Origin: Myxococcales bacterium UBA5297
GTDB taxonomy: Bacteria; Myxococcota; Myxococcia; Myxococcales; UBA5297
Length of the DNA: 64,000 nt
NCBI GenBank assembly: GCA_002408385.1
Contig: DHSB01000161.1
Coordinates: forward strand, 18,115 to 82,114
Reading direction: 5' to 3'
In this document: piece after piece, positions 52,886 through 61,863 of the stretch
How positions within the stretch are numbered: the first letter of the stretch is position 1
How the letters are laid out: each line of letters starts with the position of its first letter
Program-made: the position numbers and the translations under genes
The notes under the pieces: generated by a model
Seen by the model: the letters and a program-made list of their open reading frames with translations, nothing else
Told to the model about the DNA's origin: nothing
The model's database searches: none

Positions 52886-53572
52886 CTATTTCTTCGAGCC
52901 TCGGGTCGCGGGCCTGATCGTCGCCCGCGATGTCTTTGCACGCCTTGCTGGCCTCTTGTCGGAGGCGGCCTTTCTCGGCGGTGCCGCTGCCGGCCGCTTT
53001 GCGACCGAGGTCCGGGCCGCAGCCGCAGGCTTCACGGTGATGGGCCTGCCTTTGATGGTTCGGGGCAGCTCGCCCTGTTCGGAGACGTCGACGATGAGCG
53101 GCGGCTCCCCGCGACGCTGGCGCGCTTCGTCTTCAGCGCTGAAGAAGAGCTGGCCGGTCGCGTGGCCCTTGAGCACGAGCTCTCCGCGTTGGTTTTCTGC
53201 CCAGAGGTCGACGTCGACGTAGTACCGCCCCTGCTCGTCGCAGCGGCGCGCGAGGACCCGCCCCTTGCACGCGAGCACGTCACCGGGCCAGACGAGCTTG
53301 ACGAAGCGCACCGCGAGCCGCGTCATGCGCCCGCCCTTGAGCCAGTCGGTCAGGAACTGGCCCATGAATCCCATCGGCATCAGCGCATGGGCGTAGACCG
53401 ACGGCATGCCAGCCGCCCGCGCCGCCAGCTCGTCGACGTGCATTGGGTTGAAGTCGTTGGCGGCTCCGGCATAGCGGGCGATCTGCACCCGGTCGATGGC
53501 GGGCTTGACCAGAGTGGGCAGCTCGTCTCCGACGCGAAGCCCCTCGAGGTACCGCTTCTTCGGTGCAGCCAT
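52886..53572 (-). CDS. MaoC-like (hotdog) dehydratase with basic C-terminal tail
   Basis: A protein of 228 residues. The first ~150 form a single hotdog domain with the hydratase motif AANDFNPMHVDELAARAAG (catalytic D and H), as in R-specific enoyl hydratases or HadB. The last ~45 residues are Lys/Arg/Ala/Pro-rich, resembling histone H1- or AT-hook-like nucleic-acid tails; this fusion is odd for a metabolic enzyme. ATG 53572 follows GGAGG. The partner hotdog gene is 49 nt upstream. Confidence 0.85.
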   Translation of the reverse strand: MAAPKKRYLEGLRVGDELPTLVKPAIDRVQIARYAGAANDFNPMHVDELAARAAGMPSVYAHALMPMGFMGQFLTDWLKGGRMTRLAVRFVKLVWPGDVLACKGRVLARRCDEQGRYYVDVDLWAENQRGELVLKGHATGQLFFSAEDEARQRRGEPPLIVDVSEQGELPRTIKGRPITVKPAAAARTSVAKRPAAAPPRKAASDKRPARRAKTSRATIRPATRGSKK

Positions 53573-53621
53573 CTTCGCCTCCAGCGCCTTTGGGGCGCGC
53601 CAAGCGACTGTAATGCTCGAA

Positions 53622-54095
53622 TCAGCTACTGGCCGGTTGCGCCACCTGCGCCGACGGGCTCGGCGGGCGCACGATGAAGGTGCGGCGGGCGCGATAGACG
53701 AGCCCGCCCCGCTCATCGCGCCCTTCGTCCTCGACGACGGCGACATCGAGGCTGCCACCAGGGCCCAACCTCTCGTAGATGTCGACGATGCGGCTGCTCA
53801 CGAGCAGCTTGTCGCCGGCGCACAGCGGCCGGTGGTGCTCGAAGCTCTGCTCGGCGACGAGGACGCTGCGCGCGCCGATGTCGAGGGCGGCCAGAGGGTC
53901 GAGGCCGGTGGTCAGGGTGGAGGCGAAGGTGGGGGGCGCCAGAAGGCCCGAGTAGCCGGCCGCACGCGCGGCCTCCTCGTCGTGGTGCAGCGGGTTGTCG
54001 TCTCCAAGAGCCTTGGCGAAGCTGCGAATGGCGCCCTTTTCGACCTCGCAGACGACGGGCGCGGGGCTCTTGCCAATGAGGCGGCGATCCAGCAT
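53622..54095 (-). CDS. MaoC-like (hotdog) dehydratase, HadA-like partner
   Basis: A protein of 157 residues. It has the N-terminal MaoC/FAS1 dehydratase pattern, with ALGDDNPLHHDEEAARAAGY, LAPPTFASTL and SFEHHRPLCAGDKL. In HadAB-type enzymes one subunit of this kind pairs with a second hotdog protein to dehydrate 3-hydroxyacyl-ACP or -CoA. The adjacent gene supplies such a partner. Start at 54095 with GGGGAGAGG upstream. Confidence 0.85.
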   Translation of the reverse strand: MLDRRLIGKSPAPVVCEVEKGAIRSFAKALGDDNPLHHDEEAARAAGYSGLLAPPTFASTLTTGLDPLAALDIGARSVLVAEQSFEHHRPLCAGDKLLVSSRIVDIYERLGPGGSLDVAVVEDEGRDERGGLVYRARRTFIVRPPSPSAQVAQPASS

Positions 54096-54119
54096 GTCCT
54101 CTCCCCATTCACCGGCGAC

Positions 54120-55118
54120 TCAGCGTCCTGCCGGCAACTCGAGCACCGTCAGGAGCCCCGGCTCGGCCGAGACGATCCTGGCGACTGCATTGACCACTGC
54201 CCAGGCGCTCGCCTCTTCTTCGGCGTAGCCGCCCTTCACCACGAGCTCGACCGGTGGCTCGGCCTCAAGACGCACCAGGTCGTGACTCTCGTCGAGCCCC
54301 GCGGCGATCGTCAGCTCGAGGCAGACGATCTCGCGGTCCTCGAGAAAGCCCCGCGCGCGCTGGAAGAGACCGGCGACCTGACCTTTCTTGACTCCGGGCG
54401 AGCCCGGCAGATCCTCCTCGGCGAGGACCGGGACGAGCTCCTCCTCGATCTCGTCGAAGTCCAGGCCCAGGCCCACCGTGGCGAGCGCGGCCGACTCGGC
54501 GAGACCGACATGGCCGATCTCGCCCGTGTCTGTCTTCGTCTCGAGCTCCTGCTCACTCAGCCCCAGGCCGATCTGTCGGCGAAGCTCCTCGCGTGGGGCG
54601 GCGCCGACGTCGACGAGCCGCTCGGCGAAGATGTGGTTGACCGGGCCACAGGCCGCGCCCGCGGTCGCGACCAGCCGGTCGAGCACGAACCCGGGGTTGA
54701 GCCCGGTGCCGAGAATGACGACCTCGCGCGAGCTCGCGAGTTGGTCGAGGGCCTGTGCCTTTTGCTCGTAGTGCAGCCACGGAAACGCGAGCTCGGCACA
54801 GGTCGAGACGACGTGGACCCCGGCGCGGGCTGCCGCCTCGAGGACAGGCAACGCCTCCTCGAAGCGCGCGCCGCCCGCGTGCAGCAGGACCCCGCCGTTG
54901 AGCCGCTTGAGCAGCGGCGCGAGGTCGGACTCGATGCGCAGGTCCTTGGGCGCTTGCGGCAGCAGCTCGGCAAGCGGTCGACCCGCGAGCGCACGGTCGG
55001 CGTCCACGGCTCCGATCAGGCTGAGCTCGGGCGATTGCAGGACGTTCCGGGCGACAAGTCGGCCGTTAAAGCCCAGGCCGAGGACTGCCACCCGGATGGG
55101 CCCGGATTCCTTGCCCAT
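54120..55118 (-). CDS. DapB-like NAD(P)H-dependent dehydrogenase/reductase
   Basis: A protein of 332 residues. The N-terminal Rossmann fold has VAVLGLGFNGRLVARNVL and DADRALAG. The central HVVSTCAELAFPWLHY and TGLNPGFVLDRL resemble the 4-hydroxy-tetrahydrodipicolinate reductase (DapB) and 2,4-diaminopentanoate dehydrogenase relatives. The lysine-pathway K-x-x-K-type core was not found, so the substrate is probably different from DapB. First gene of a four-gene operon with the two MaoC dehydratases and the TatT-like lipoprotein (gaps 24, 49 and 4 nt). Confidence 0.78.
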   Translation of the reverse strand: MGKESGPIRVAVLGLGFNGRLVARNVLQSPELSLIGAVDADRALAGRPLAELLPQAPKDLRIESDLAPLLKRLNGGVLLHAGGARFEEALPVLEAAARAGVHVVSTCAELAFPWLHYEQKAQALDQLASSREVVILGTGLNPGFVLDRLVATAGAACGPVNHIFAERLVDVGAAPREELRRQIGLGLSEQELETKTDTGEIGHVGLAESAALATVGLGLDFDEIEEELVPVLAEEDLPGSPGVKKGQVAGLFQRARGFLEDREIVCLELTIAAGLDESHDLVRLEAEPPVELVVKGGYAEEEASAWAVVNAVARIVSAEPGLLTVLELPAGR

Positions 55119-55355
55119 TTTCGCCTCCCAAGGGCGAGCAGGTTGGTTCGCCGTCGCTCTTCAGCAGCGGCGCTTCGACGCGTTGCAATGAGCCGGATTT
55201 GGCCAGCCGACAGCAACCGGGATTCGGATTGAGCGACAGGCCGGTTTATAGTTCAGCCGTCGCGAGCCAATCAAGCATCAAGGCCGAACCAGGCGGTTAG
55301 TCGGCGTAACTAAAGCGCTTTTCTGCAGCGCCCGAGCGAGGGGCGAAGGAACACG
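55119..55355. promoter_or_regulatory. Divergent regulatory region with a good -10 for the zinc-ribbon gene
   Basis: TATAGT (55247-55252) is a five-of-six -10 match on the plus strand, but its -35 (TTCGGA, 18 bp away) is poor. TTAGT (55297-55301) and ACTAA (55309-55313) form a short dyad in the leader. The composition is less GC-rich than the surroundings. Confidence 0.3.
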
Positions 55356-55685
55356 ATGCCTCGGCAGGACGACCTCAACGCGATTGTGGTTAACGACCTG
55401 ACAGATATTAAGGGTCGAATTCAGGTTTTGACCGACGTGCTTAATGTCATGGATTGGGCAATCGATTCGGCATTCGAACAATTCGAGGAGAGCGGGCACC
55501 TGCCGCCGGAGGAGGGCCTGCTCCAGGAGTATCGGCGGGCCATCAAGATCTTGCGTCACCGCGGCTTCACGTTTCCGAAGAGCTCCGGCAAAGGCGTGGC
55601 GTGCCCCGGGTGCAAGGCCCTGCTTCGCGACATCGAGGGCAAGCCGGGCGAGCGGTGCGGCTGGTGCGGGCACGAGTTCTCGTAG
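55356..55685 (+). CDS. Small protein with C-terminal zinc ribbon
   Basis: A protein of 109 residues. The first 75 are helical (TDIKGRIQVLTDVLNVMDWA, then EEGLLQEYRRAIKILR). The end has a CPGC-x20-CGWC zinc ribbon. No family was recognised; such proteins often bind nucleic acid or partner proteins. Its first half is unusually rich in A/T-ending codons (att, gtt, aat) for this window. It is divergent from the DapB-like gene. Confidence 0.8.
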   Translation: MPRQDDLNAIVVNDLTDIKGRIQVLTDVLNVMDWAIDSAFEQFEESGHLPPEEGLLQEYRRAIKILRHRGFTFPKSSGKGVACPGCKALLRDIEGKPGERCGWCGHEFS

Positions 55686-56007
55686 GGCCCGTTCTGCGGC
55701 GCTGCCCTTCGCGCCCCTGGCCTGCCAGGGGGCGTGGGCCGGGCCACAAGCCGTGAGGGAAAAATGCTTCCTCGGCGTGGAAGTGCGCGGCCTGCGAGCG
55801 CCGCGTTTCCAGGGGGGACGAGCGAGGAGGCCGGGCGGGGCGCAAGCCCAGATTCACCCCTCGAATCGCGCGCTTCGCGGCTCGGCCGCCCGTGCCCGGC
55901 AGGCGCCCGGTGGTAGCTCACCTGACTGCGGCAGCCGGATTGCAGGACCAGAGCGCAGGCGGCAAGGGCTTTTGGGCGCAGGGGTCTCGCGGGCGACGGA
56001 GGGCGGA
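55686..56007. other. Intergenic region, nothing recognised
   Basis: About 320 bp, very GC-rich, no gene supported. The only landmark is the SD-like GGAGGG before the YHS gene. Confidence 0.4.
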
Positions 56008-56214
56008 ATGGCTGACCACGACCCGATCTGTGGCAAGAAGATCGAGCCAAACCAAAACACCCCGAGCAGCGAGTACAAGAAGAAGCGCTATTACTTCTGC
56101 TCCGAGCGCTGCAAGCTCGCCTTCGAGCGGGAGGCCGAGCGCATGCGGTTGCACGACCTCGCCAAGGTCGGCGCGCTGCTGTCGAAGGGACGGGTGCGCT
56201 GGGGGTTGGCGTGA
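56008..56214 (+). CDS. Small YHS/TRASH-domain protein
   Basis: A protein of 68 residues. It has the YHS/TRASH pattern: DPICGKKIEPNQN, then KKRYYFCSERCKLAFE, with the three metal-type cysteines C8, C31 and C35. Such domains bind metals, often copper or iron, as sensors or chaperones. The ATG at 56008 has CGGAGGG upstream. The longer frame on this strand is rejected. It stands alone, convergent with recJ. Confidence 0.85.
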   Translation: MADHDPICGKKIEPNQNTPSSEYKKKRYYFCSERCKLAFEREAERMRLHDLAKVGALLSKGRVRWGLA

Positions 56215-56227
56215 GGTGAGTTGGTAG

Positions 56228-56247
56228 GGGCGCACAGCCGTGCGCCC
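56228..56247. repeat. Dispersed REP-like palindrome, copy 4
   Basis: GGGCGCAC, loop agcc, GTGCGCCC: perfect stem in which the T-A pair of the core is swapped for C-G on both arms, a compensatory change. It lies 13 bp after the YHS gene stop, between convergent genes. Confidence 0.75.
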
Positions 56248-56296
56248 GACAGCCGAGGGGGCGAGCATGGCTCTTCGCCGCCGTCCGCTCGAGGCC

Positions 56297-58027
56297 TCAG
56301 AGCTCCGCCTGCTTCAGGCTCTTGAGCCGCAGCGAGGTGCGCCGCGTGCCTCTCCATTCGTCGACGCCGAGGTTGAAGGCGAGGTCAACTGGCCCCTCGG
56401 CCAGCCGCGCCTGCGGCCCGAAGCCAAAGCCGATGACGTCGAGGTGACGGGCGCCTTCGATGGCCAGCTTGAGGTGGCCGTCGCCGCCGTTCTTCGCCGG
56501 CAGCAGACGCGGCTGCGCGCGCAGCTTGAGCGCGGCGAGCACGGGCTCGGGATTGCCCATGCCGAAGGGCGCCAGCCGCGCGAGCGCCTCCGCGAGCGGA
56601 AGGTCGATCTCCTGGGCCGCGAGCACCGCGTCGATCCGGCAGCGCGCGACGAGGTCGGCTTCGGCGATGCGCTCGCGGGCGATGGCGTCGAAGGCCTGGC
56701 GGAAGGCCTCGATCCGGTCGGCGGCGATGGTCAGGCCCGCCGCGTGGCTGTGGCCGCCGTACCGCACGAGCAGCGACCCGCACGCCTCGAGCGCGCGGAA
56801 CAGATGGAAGCCCTCGATGCTGCGGCCCGAGCCGCGCCCTTCGTCCCCGTCGAGGCCGATGACGAAGGTGGGCCGATGGAAGCGCTCGACGAGGCGCGAG
56901 GCGACGATGCCGATGACGCCGGGGTGCCAGCCTTCGCCCGCGAGCACCAGCCCGCGCGCCTTCTCTCCGCCGAGCTTTTCGGCCTGCGACAACGCCTCGT
57001 CGACGATGCGCTTCTCGATCGCCTGGCGCTCGGAGTTTTCTGCATCGAGCTCGGTCGCGAGCGCCGCGGCGCGCGTCGGATCCGATGTGGTGAGCAGCTC
57101 GACCCCCGCGCTCGCGTCGGCGAGCCGGCCGGCCGCGTTGATCTTCGGCGCGAGGCGGAAGGCGACCTGGCCGGCGGTCAGCGTCGCGTCGGCGGCGAAG
57201 CCGGAGACGAGCTTGAGCGCGCGCACTCCGGGCCGCCGGGCCTTGGCGATCTCCTCGAGGCCGTGCTTGACCAGGATGCGGTTGATGCCGACGAGCGGGA
57301 CGACGTCGGCGATGGTGCCGAGCGCCGCGAGGTCGAGGTACTCGCGCAGGTTGGGCTCTTGGCGGCCGGAAAAAAAGCCGCCCTCGCGCAGCGCACGCCG
57401 CAGCGCGACGACCGCCAAGAACGCGAGCCCTGCCGCGCACAGCTCCTTGCCAGGGAAGGTGCAGCCGGGCTGATGGGGATCGAGCACCGCGACCGCGCGC
57501 GGCAGCCCGGCGCCCGGCTGGTGATGGTCGACGACGACGAGGTCTACGCCCAGCGCGGCGAGCCGCTCGGCTTCGGCCAGCGCCGAGATTCCGCAGTCGA
57601 GCGCCACCAGCAGGCGCGTCCCGCTGGCGCCGATGCGCTCGATGGCCTCGACGTTCAGTCCGTAGCCTTCCTCCATGCGCAGCGGGATGTAGGTCGAAAC
57701 CTGCGCGCCCAGGCTGCGCAGGAAGAGCGCCACTGTCGCGCTCGCGGTGACCCCGTCGACGTCGTAGTCGCCATAGAGGGTGATCGGCTCGCCGTCGCGC
57801 ACCGCGCGGACCAGCCGCTCGACGGCCCGGTCCATTCCGAGCAGGCCCGATGGATCTGGAAGGTCCGCGAGCCGATCTCGCAGCAGGGCGCTGGCGGCCT
57901 CGGGCGTCGAATAGCCCCGCGCGACGAGGACGCGGGCGCATATCGGGTGCAGCGACAGCTCGCTGGCCAGAGCCTGGGCCGAACGAGGGTCTTCCGCGGG
58001 CAGGATCCAGCGCATCAGGTGCTCCAT
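56297..58027 (-). CDS. recJ: Single-strand DNA-specific exonuclease RecJ
   Basis: A protein of 576 residues, the E. coli RecJ length. RecJ degrades single-stranded DNA 5' to 3' in recombination and mismatch repair. The DHH-family motifs are all present: DYDVDGVTASATV (I), ALDCGISALAEAE (II), VVVDHHQPG (III) and GTIADVVPLVG (IV). The DHHA1 part shows GSGRSIEGFHLF and YGGHSHAAGLTI. ATG 58027 is preceded by GGAGG six nt away; a longer in-frame start at 58081 is less likely. Confidence 0.95.
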   Translation of the reverse strand: MEHLMRWILPAEDPRSAQALASELSLHPICARVLVARGYSTPEAASALLRDRLADLPDPSGLLGMDRAVERLVRAVRDGEPITLYGDYDVDGVTASATVALFLRSLGAQVSTYIPLRMEEGYGLNVEAIERIGASGTRLLVALDCGISALAEAERLAALGVDLVVVDHHQPGAGLPRAVAVLDPHQPGCTFPGKELCAAGLAFLAVVALRRALREGGFFSGRQEPNLREYLDLAALGTIADVVPLVGINRILVKHGLEEIAKARRPGVRALKLVSGFAADATLTAGQVAFRLAPKINAAGRLADASAGVELLTTSDPTRAAALATELDAENSERQAIEKRIVDEALSQAEKLGGEKARGLVLAGEGWHPGVIGIVASRLVERFHRPTFVIGLDGDEGRGSGRSIEGFHLFRALEACGSLLVRYGGHSHAAGLTIAADRIEAFRQAFDAIARERIAEADLVARCRIDAVLAAQEIDLPLAEALARLAPFGMGNPEPVLAALKLRAQPRLLPAKNGGDGHLKLAIEGARHLDVIGFGFGPQARLAEGPVDLAFNLGVDEWRGTRRTSLRLKSLKQAEL

Positions 58028-58127
58028 TCCCGGCCTCCAGAGGTTGCGTTGGCGCGCGAAGGTAGCACCCGGGGCTGACATTCCCCCGCGAAACCCGAAG
58101 AAGCGCTTCGGTCGGCCGCCACCTCGC

Positions 58128-61100
58128 CTATTGGCACATCTCGATCACCTGGTCGGCGTGGCGAGCTGGGGCGGGATAGGGGAAATCGGAAACGACGAAG
58201 GAGGTGAGGAACCGGTCCTTCACGAAGAGCTTCCTCGCCGGGAACGCGGTCCAGTATTCGGCTTCGCGCCGCGGCTGGGCTGGGTCGCTCACGTCGAGCA
58301 CGTAGATGCCGCCCCACCGATTGCTCAGGAAGAGGCGCGTTCCCTCGAGTCTCAGCGAGCTGAACTTGCCGTAGGAGTTGAGGCTGGAGTAGAGCCCTGC
58401 GCTCTGGAAGAGCCACTGGACGTGGCTGCCGACGACGCGCGGTTGGCTCGGCTGCGACAGGTCGACGACGTAGTGGCAGAGGTCGCCCTGCACGTAGAAG
58501 CACGGCATCACCACGTACGCTTTGCCGCCGCCGACCTCGATGTCGACCGGGCCGAGGTAGCCCGGCAGCGCGACGGTGCCCACCGTCGCCGGAGCCGACG
58601 GGTCGGACATGTCGACGACGGTCAGCAGGTCGGGCTCGGGGAGGATGAGGTTGTTGCCCTGTACCTCGAACACCGAGCTTGCCGACGAGCTGCCGACCGT
58701 CGCGCTGATCACGTCGCTCTTGGCGAGGAGGGTTGGCGCCGCCGGGTTCTCGACGTCGAAGACGCACACGTACCCGACGCTGCAGAGCGCCCAGGCGCGC
58801 CCGCCGCTCAGGCTCAGCGAACGGATCAACGGCTGGTCGTAGGTGCCGCCCGGCACGTTCGCGCTTCCGATCAGCTCCGGGCTCCACGGGCAGCTCACGT
58901 CGTAGACCTGCAGCTTCGCCGTCGAACCGGACTCGACCGTGACGAAGGCGAGGTGGCCGGCGAGCTTCACGTCGGTCGCCCTCATCGGCGCCGTGCTCAA
59001 CAGCACCGGGTCGGCCGGATCGCGGTAGTCGAGGATGACGAGCCCGGTCGCGCTGCGCGCCTGGAAGACGAGCGAGCCGAGCGTGGCGCTGCCGTTGAGG
59101 TAGTCGTTCGAAGCGATCGAGCGCAGTAGGACGTCCGGCATCCTCGACGGGTCGAAGGCCGCGACGCCGTCGCCGCTGGCGAAGAGGGTCGCGCCGTCGT
59201 AGGCCAGGCCGCGGACGAGGTCTTCGACCGCCCAACGCTTCTTCCAGCGCGGCGCCGCCAGGTTCGAGATGTCGATCAGGCCGACGGAGGTGCCCGTCGC
59301 CGCCGCGAGCTCGTCACCCCGCCGCACGACCACGTTGAGGCCCGAGATGCCGCCGAGCGCGCCGACCTTCTCGAGCCTGTCGGGCGGAGTGAAGCGGTAG
59401 ACGTCGAGCGAATCCCACAAGGTGCTGTTGTACGAGGAGTAGCTCGAGGCGAAGAGCGTCGAGCCGTCGAAGAGCAGAGTGTCGCCGTAGGGAGCGAGGT
59501 TCGAGACGGTCGCGCCCGAGGCGAAGACCGGGCTGGCCGGATCGAGCAGATCGACGATCTCGATGCCGGTGCCGCCAGAGACCGCCGCATAGCGCCCGGC
59601 ACACTGGATCTGCGCGGGCCGGATGGCCGGGTGGTACTGCGAGAGCAGAACCGGGCTCGCGCTCTGGCTGATATCGACGAAGCGCACCCCATCGTCGGCG
59701 GCCATGCAGGCGAGGGTCCCGGTGACCGAGAGGTCGCGCTTGACCGACACGCTGTCGGAGAACGGGAACGAGCCGAGGCGCTGCGGGCTGAGCGGATCCG
59801 CCGCGTCATAGATCTCGATGCCGTCGCCGTTGAGGAAGTAGAGCCGGTCGCCGACGAGCTGCAGGCTCGTCATGCGGCCGCTCGTCGCGAGGGTCTGCAC
59901 GCTCGTCGCCACGAGGGCGCTCGGGTCGGAGATGTCGACGGTGGTCAGGCCGCGAGCGCTGCCGGTGTAGGGCCCGTTGCGCTCCTCCCAGCGCGCGATG
60001 GCGGTGCTGCCCTGCAGGACGAGGTCCTTGTAGAAGCCGGACTGGTCGTTCATCGCCGCGCTCGTCATCGCCTCAGGAATGCTCGGGCAGGTCGCGCACG
60101 CGGCGTCCGCGCAGCCGAGCCGGCAGGGCTCGCTCAAGAGCCTGCGGCAGCCCTGGAGATCGACGACGCAGGTCTCGAGGGTGTCGCCCGCGCACCGCGC
60201 GCCCCATGCGGTGCACTCGTGCTGGCAGGGGTCGCACGAGAGCGCGTCGTGACAGCCGTTGCCGTACGGGCAGGGCGTGAGGTCGCTCCAAGCGAGGCAG
60301 CCGCGCTCGTCGGCGACGCAGGTTCTCGTCTGCCCGTTCGCGCACTCGGTGGCGCCCGCGGCGCATTCGTCGTCGCAGCTCCCGCAGCTCGCGGCGTCGG
60401 CACAGAAGCCGTCTTCACAGGCGACCGGCTCGCTCCAGACGAGGCAGCCGTTCGCGTCGGCGCCGCAGGTCTTCAGCGCGCCTTCCGCGCACGCCGTCGC
60501 GCTCGCGGTGGGGCACTCGTGCTCGCAGACCCCGCAGCTCGCCGCGCTGGCGCAGAAGCCGTCTTCGCAGGCGACCGGCTCGCTCCAGGCGAGGCAGCCA
60601 TTGAGGTTGGCCACGCAGGTCTTCAGCGCGCCCTCCGCGCACGCGGTCGCGTCCGCCGACGGGCACTCGTCGGCGCAGCCCCCGCAGCTCGTCGCGTTCG
60701 CGCAGAAGCCGTCTTCGCAGGCGACCGGCTCGCTCCAGGCGAGGCAGCCGTTGAGGTCGGCGCCGCAGGTCTTCAGCGCACCCTCGGCGCACGCGGTCCC
60801 GCCCGTTGACGGGCACTCGTTCGCGCAGACCCCGCAGCTCGTCGCGTCGGCGCAGAAGCCGTCTGTGCAGGCCGCCGGCTCGCTCCACGATCGGCAGCCG
60901 TTGAGGTCGGCGGCGCACGACTCGAGCTGGCCGTTGGTGCAGCGGGTCGCGCTGAGCGCGCATTCGTGGCTGCAGTTCCCGCAGCTCGTCGTGTCGCCGC
61001 AGAAGCCCTCGGCGCACGCGGTCTTGGGACCCCACGACAGGCAGCCCTTCGCGTCGGCGACGCAGAGCTCGATGGCGCCGTCCGCGCACGCGGTCGCGCC

Positions 61101-61811
61101 GGCCGAAGGGCAGGTGTCGTCGCAGACGCCACAGGTCGCCGCGTCGGCGCAGAAGCCGTCTTCACACGCGGCGGGCGCCCTCCAGGCGAGGCAGCCGTGT
61201 TCGTCCGCCTCGCAGGTCCGAAGCTGGCCGTCCTCGCACTCGGTCGCGCCTTGGGCGCAGGTGTCGTGGCAGGCGCCGCAGCTCTTCGTGTCCTGGCAGA
61301 AACCGTCGGGGCAACGCGTCGGCTCGCTCCACGCCCGGCACCCGTTCGCGTCGGCGACGCACGTCCTCAGCTCGCCGACCAGGCAGCGCGTCTCGCCCAC
61401 CGTCGCGCAGACGTGGTCGCAGGCCCCGCAGCTCGTCGCGTCGCCGCAGAAGCCGCCCGGGCACGGGGTCGCGACGCTCCAGGCAAGGCAGCCGTTCGCG
61501 TCGGCGAAGCAGGCTTTGAGCGCGCCGTCGGCGCACGCGGTCGCGCCCGCGACGGAGCACTCGTTGCTGCAGCGGCCGCAGCTCGACTCGTCGGCGCAGA
61601 AGCCCGAAGGACAGCGCGAAGGCTCGGTCCACGCGAAGCAGCCCTCGGCGCTCTCGACACAGCGCCGGAGCCGGCCGCCGGCGCATTCGGCGGCCTCAGT
61701 GCCGGGGCAGGAGTCCTCGCAGCTTTCGGGCCCCGGCTTTTCGGGATCAGAGCACGCGGAGAGCGCGACCATTCCCGCCACGACGCACGACCAGAGCCCT
61801 GCTCGGTTCAT
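58128..61811 (-). CDS. Cys-rich repeat lipoprotein with LVIVD-type beta-propeller
   Basis: A protein of 1227 residues. The lipobox is LSAC (Cys about 20). Residues about 30-575 are eleven repeats of ~50 residues, each with eight cysteines in a fixed order; a typical unit runs CxxEC-TAC-ALKTC-NGC-VAC-DGFC-SCG. The remainder (about 580-1227) is a beta-propeller of LVIVD-type repeats, with recurring units like VDISDPSALVATS, IYDAADPLSPQRLG and VVDLSQPSQPRVVG. The product is probably a surface lipoprotein. The start at 61811 has GGAGGAG upstream; the longer frame from 62033 adds an implausible antisense segment. Confidence 0.85.
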   Translation of the reverse strand: MNRAGLWSCVVAGMVALSACSDPEKPGPESCEDSCPGTEAAECAGGRLRRCVESAEGCFAWTEPSRCPSGFCADESSCGRCSNECSVAGATACADGALKACFADANGCLAWSVATPCPGGFCGDATSCGACDHVCATVGETRCLVGELRTCVADANGCRAWSEPTRCPDGFCQDTKSCGACHDTCAQGATECEDGQLRTCEADEHGCLAWRAPAACEDGFCADAATCGVCDDTCPSAGATACADGAIELCVADAKGCLSWGPKTACAEGFCGDTTSCGNCSHECALSATRCTNGQLESCAADLNGCRSWSEPAACTDGFCADATSCGVCANECPSTGGTACAEGALKTCGADLNGCLAWSEPVACEDGFCANATSCGGCADECPSADATACAEGALKTCVANLNGCLAWSEPVACEDGFCASAASCGVCEHECPTASATACAEGALKTCGADANGCLVWSEPVACEDGFCADAASCGSCDDECAAGATECANGQTRTCVADERGCLAWSDLTPCPYGNGCHDALSCDPCQHECTAWGARCAGDTLETCVVDLQGCRRLLSEPCRLGCADAACATCPSIPEAMTSAAMNDQSGFYKDLVLQGSTAIARWEERNGPYTGSARGLTTVDISDPSALVATSVQTLATSGRMTSLQLVGDRLYFLNGDGIEIYDAADPLSPQRLGSFPFSDSVSVKRDLSVTGTLACMAADDGVRFVDISQSASPVLLSQYHPAIRPAQIQCAGRYAAVSGGTGIEIVDLLDPASPVFASGATVSNLAPYGDTLLFDGSTLFASSYSSYNSTLWDSLDVYRFTPPDRLEKVGALGGISGLNVVVRRGDELAAATGTSVGLIDISNLAAPRWKKRWAVEDLVRGLAYDGATLFASGDGVAAFDPSRMPDVLLRSIASNDYLNGSATLGSLVFQARSATGLVILDYRDPADPVLLSTAPMRATDVKLAGHLAFVTVESGSTAKLQVYDVSCPWSPELIGSANVPGGTYDQPLIRSLSLSGGRAWALCSVGYVCVFDVENPAAPTLLAKSDVISATVGSSSASSVFEVQGNNLILPEPDLLTVVDMSDPSAPATVGTVALPGYLGPVDIEVGGGKAYVVMPCFYVQGDLCHYVVDLSQPSQPRVVGSHVQWLFQSAGLYSSLNSYGKFSSLRLEGTRLFLSNRWGGIYVLDVSDPAQPRREAEYWTAFPARKLFVKDRFLTSFVVSDFPYPAPARHADQVIEMCQ
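60370..60840 (-). repeat. Near-identical ~150-bp coding repeats
   Basis: Three consecutive Cys-rich units (repeats 7-9 of the propeller lipoprotein) are almost identical in DNA, for example in the GAAGCCGTCTTCGCAGGCGA segments at 60568 and 60705. This indicates recent tandem duplication or gene conversion. Confidence 0.75.
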
Positions 61812-61863
61812 CTCTCCTCCCCAAATCGGACGAGCAGGCAGCGCCTCCCCGCCTGCCGTGTTG

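Noticed and set aside
60370-60840. CRISPR-like repeat block
   Set aside because: The periodicity is 150 bp within an intact reading frame of a Cys-rich protein.
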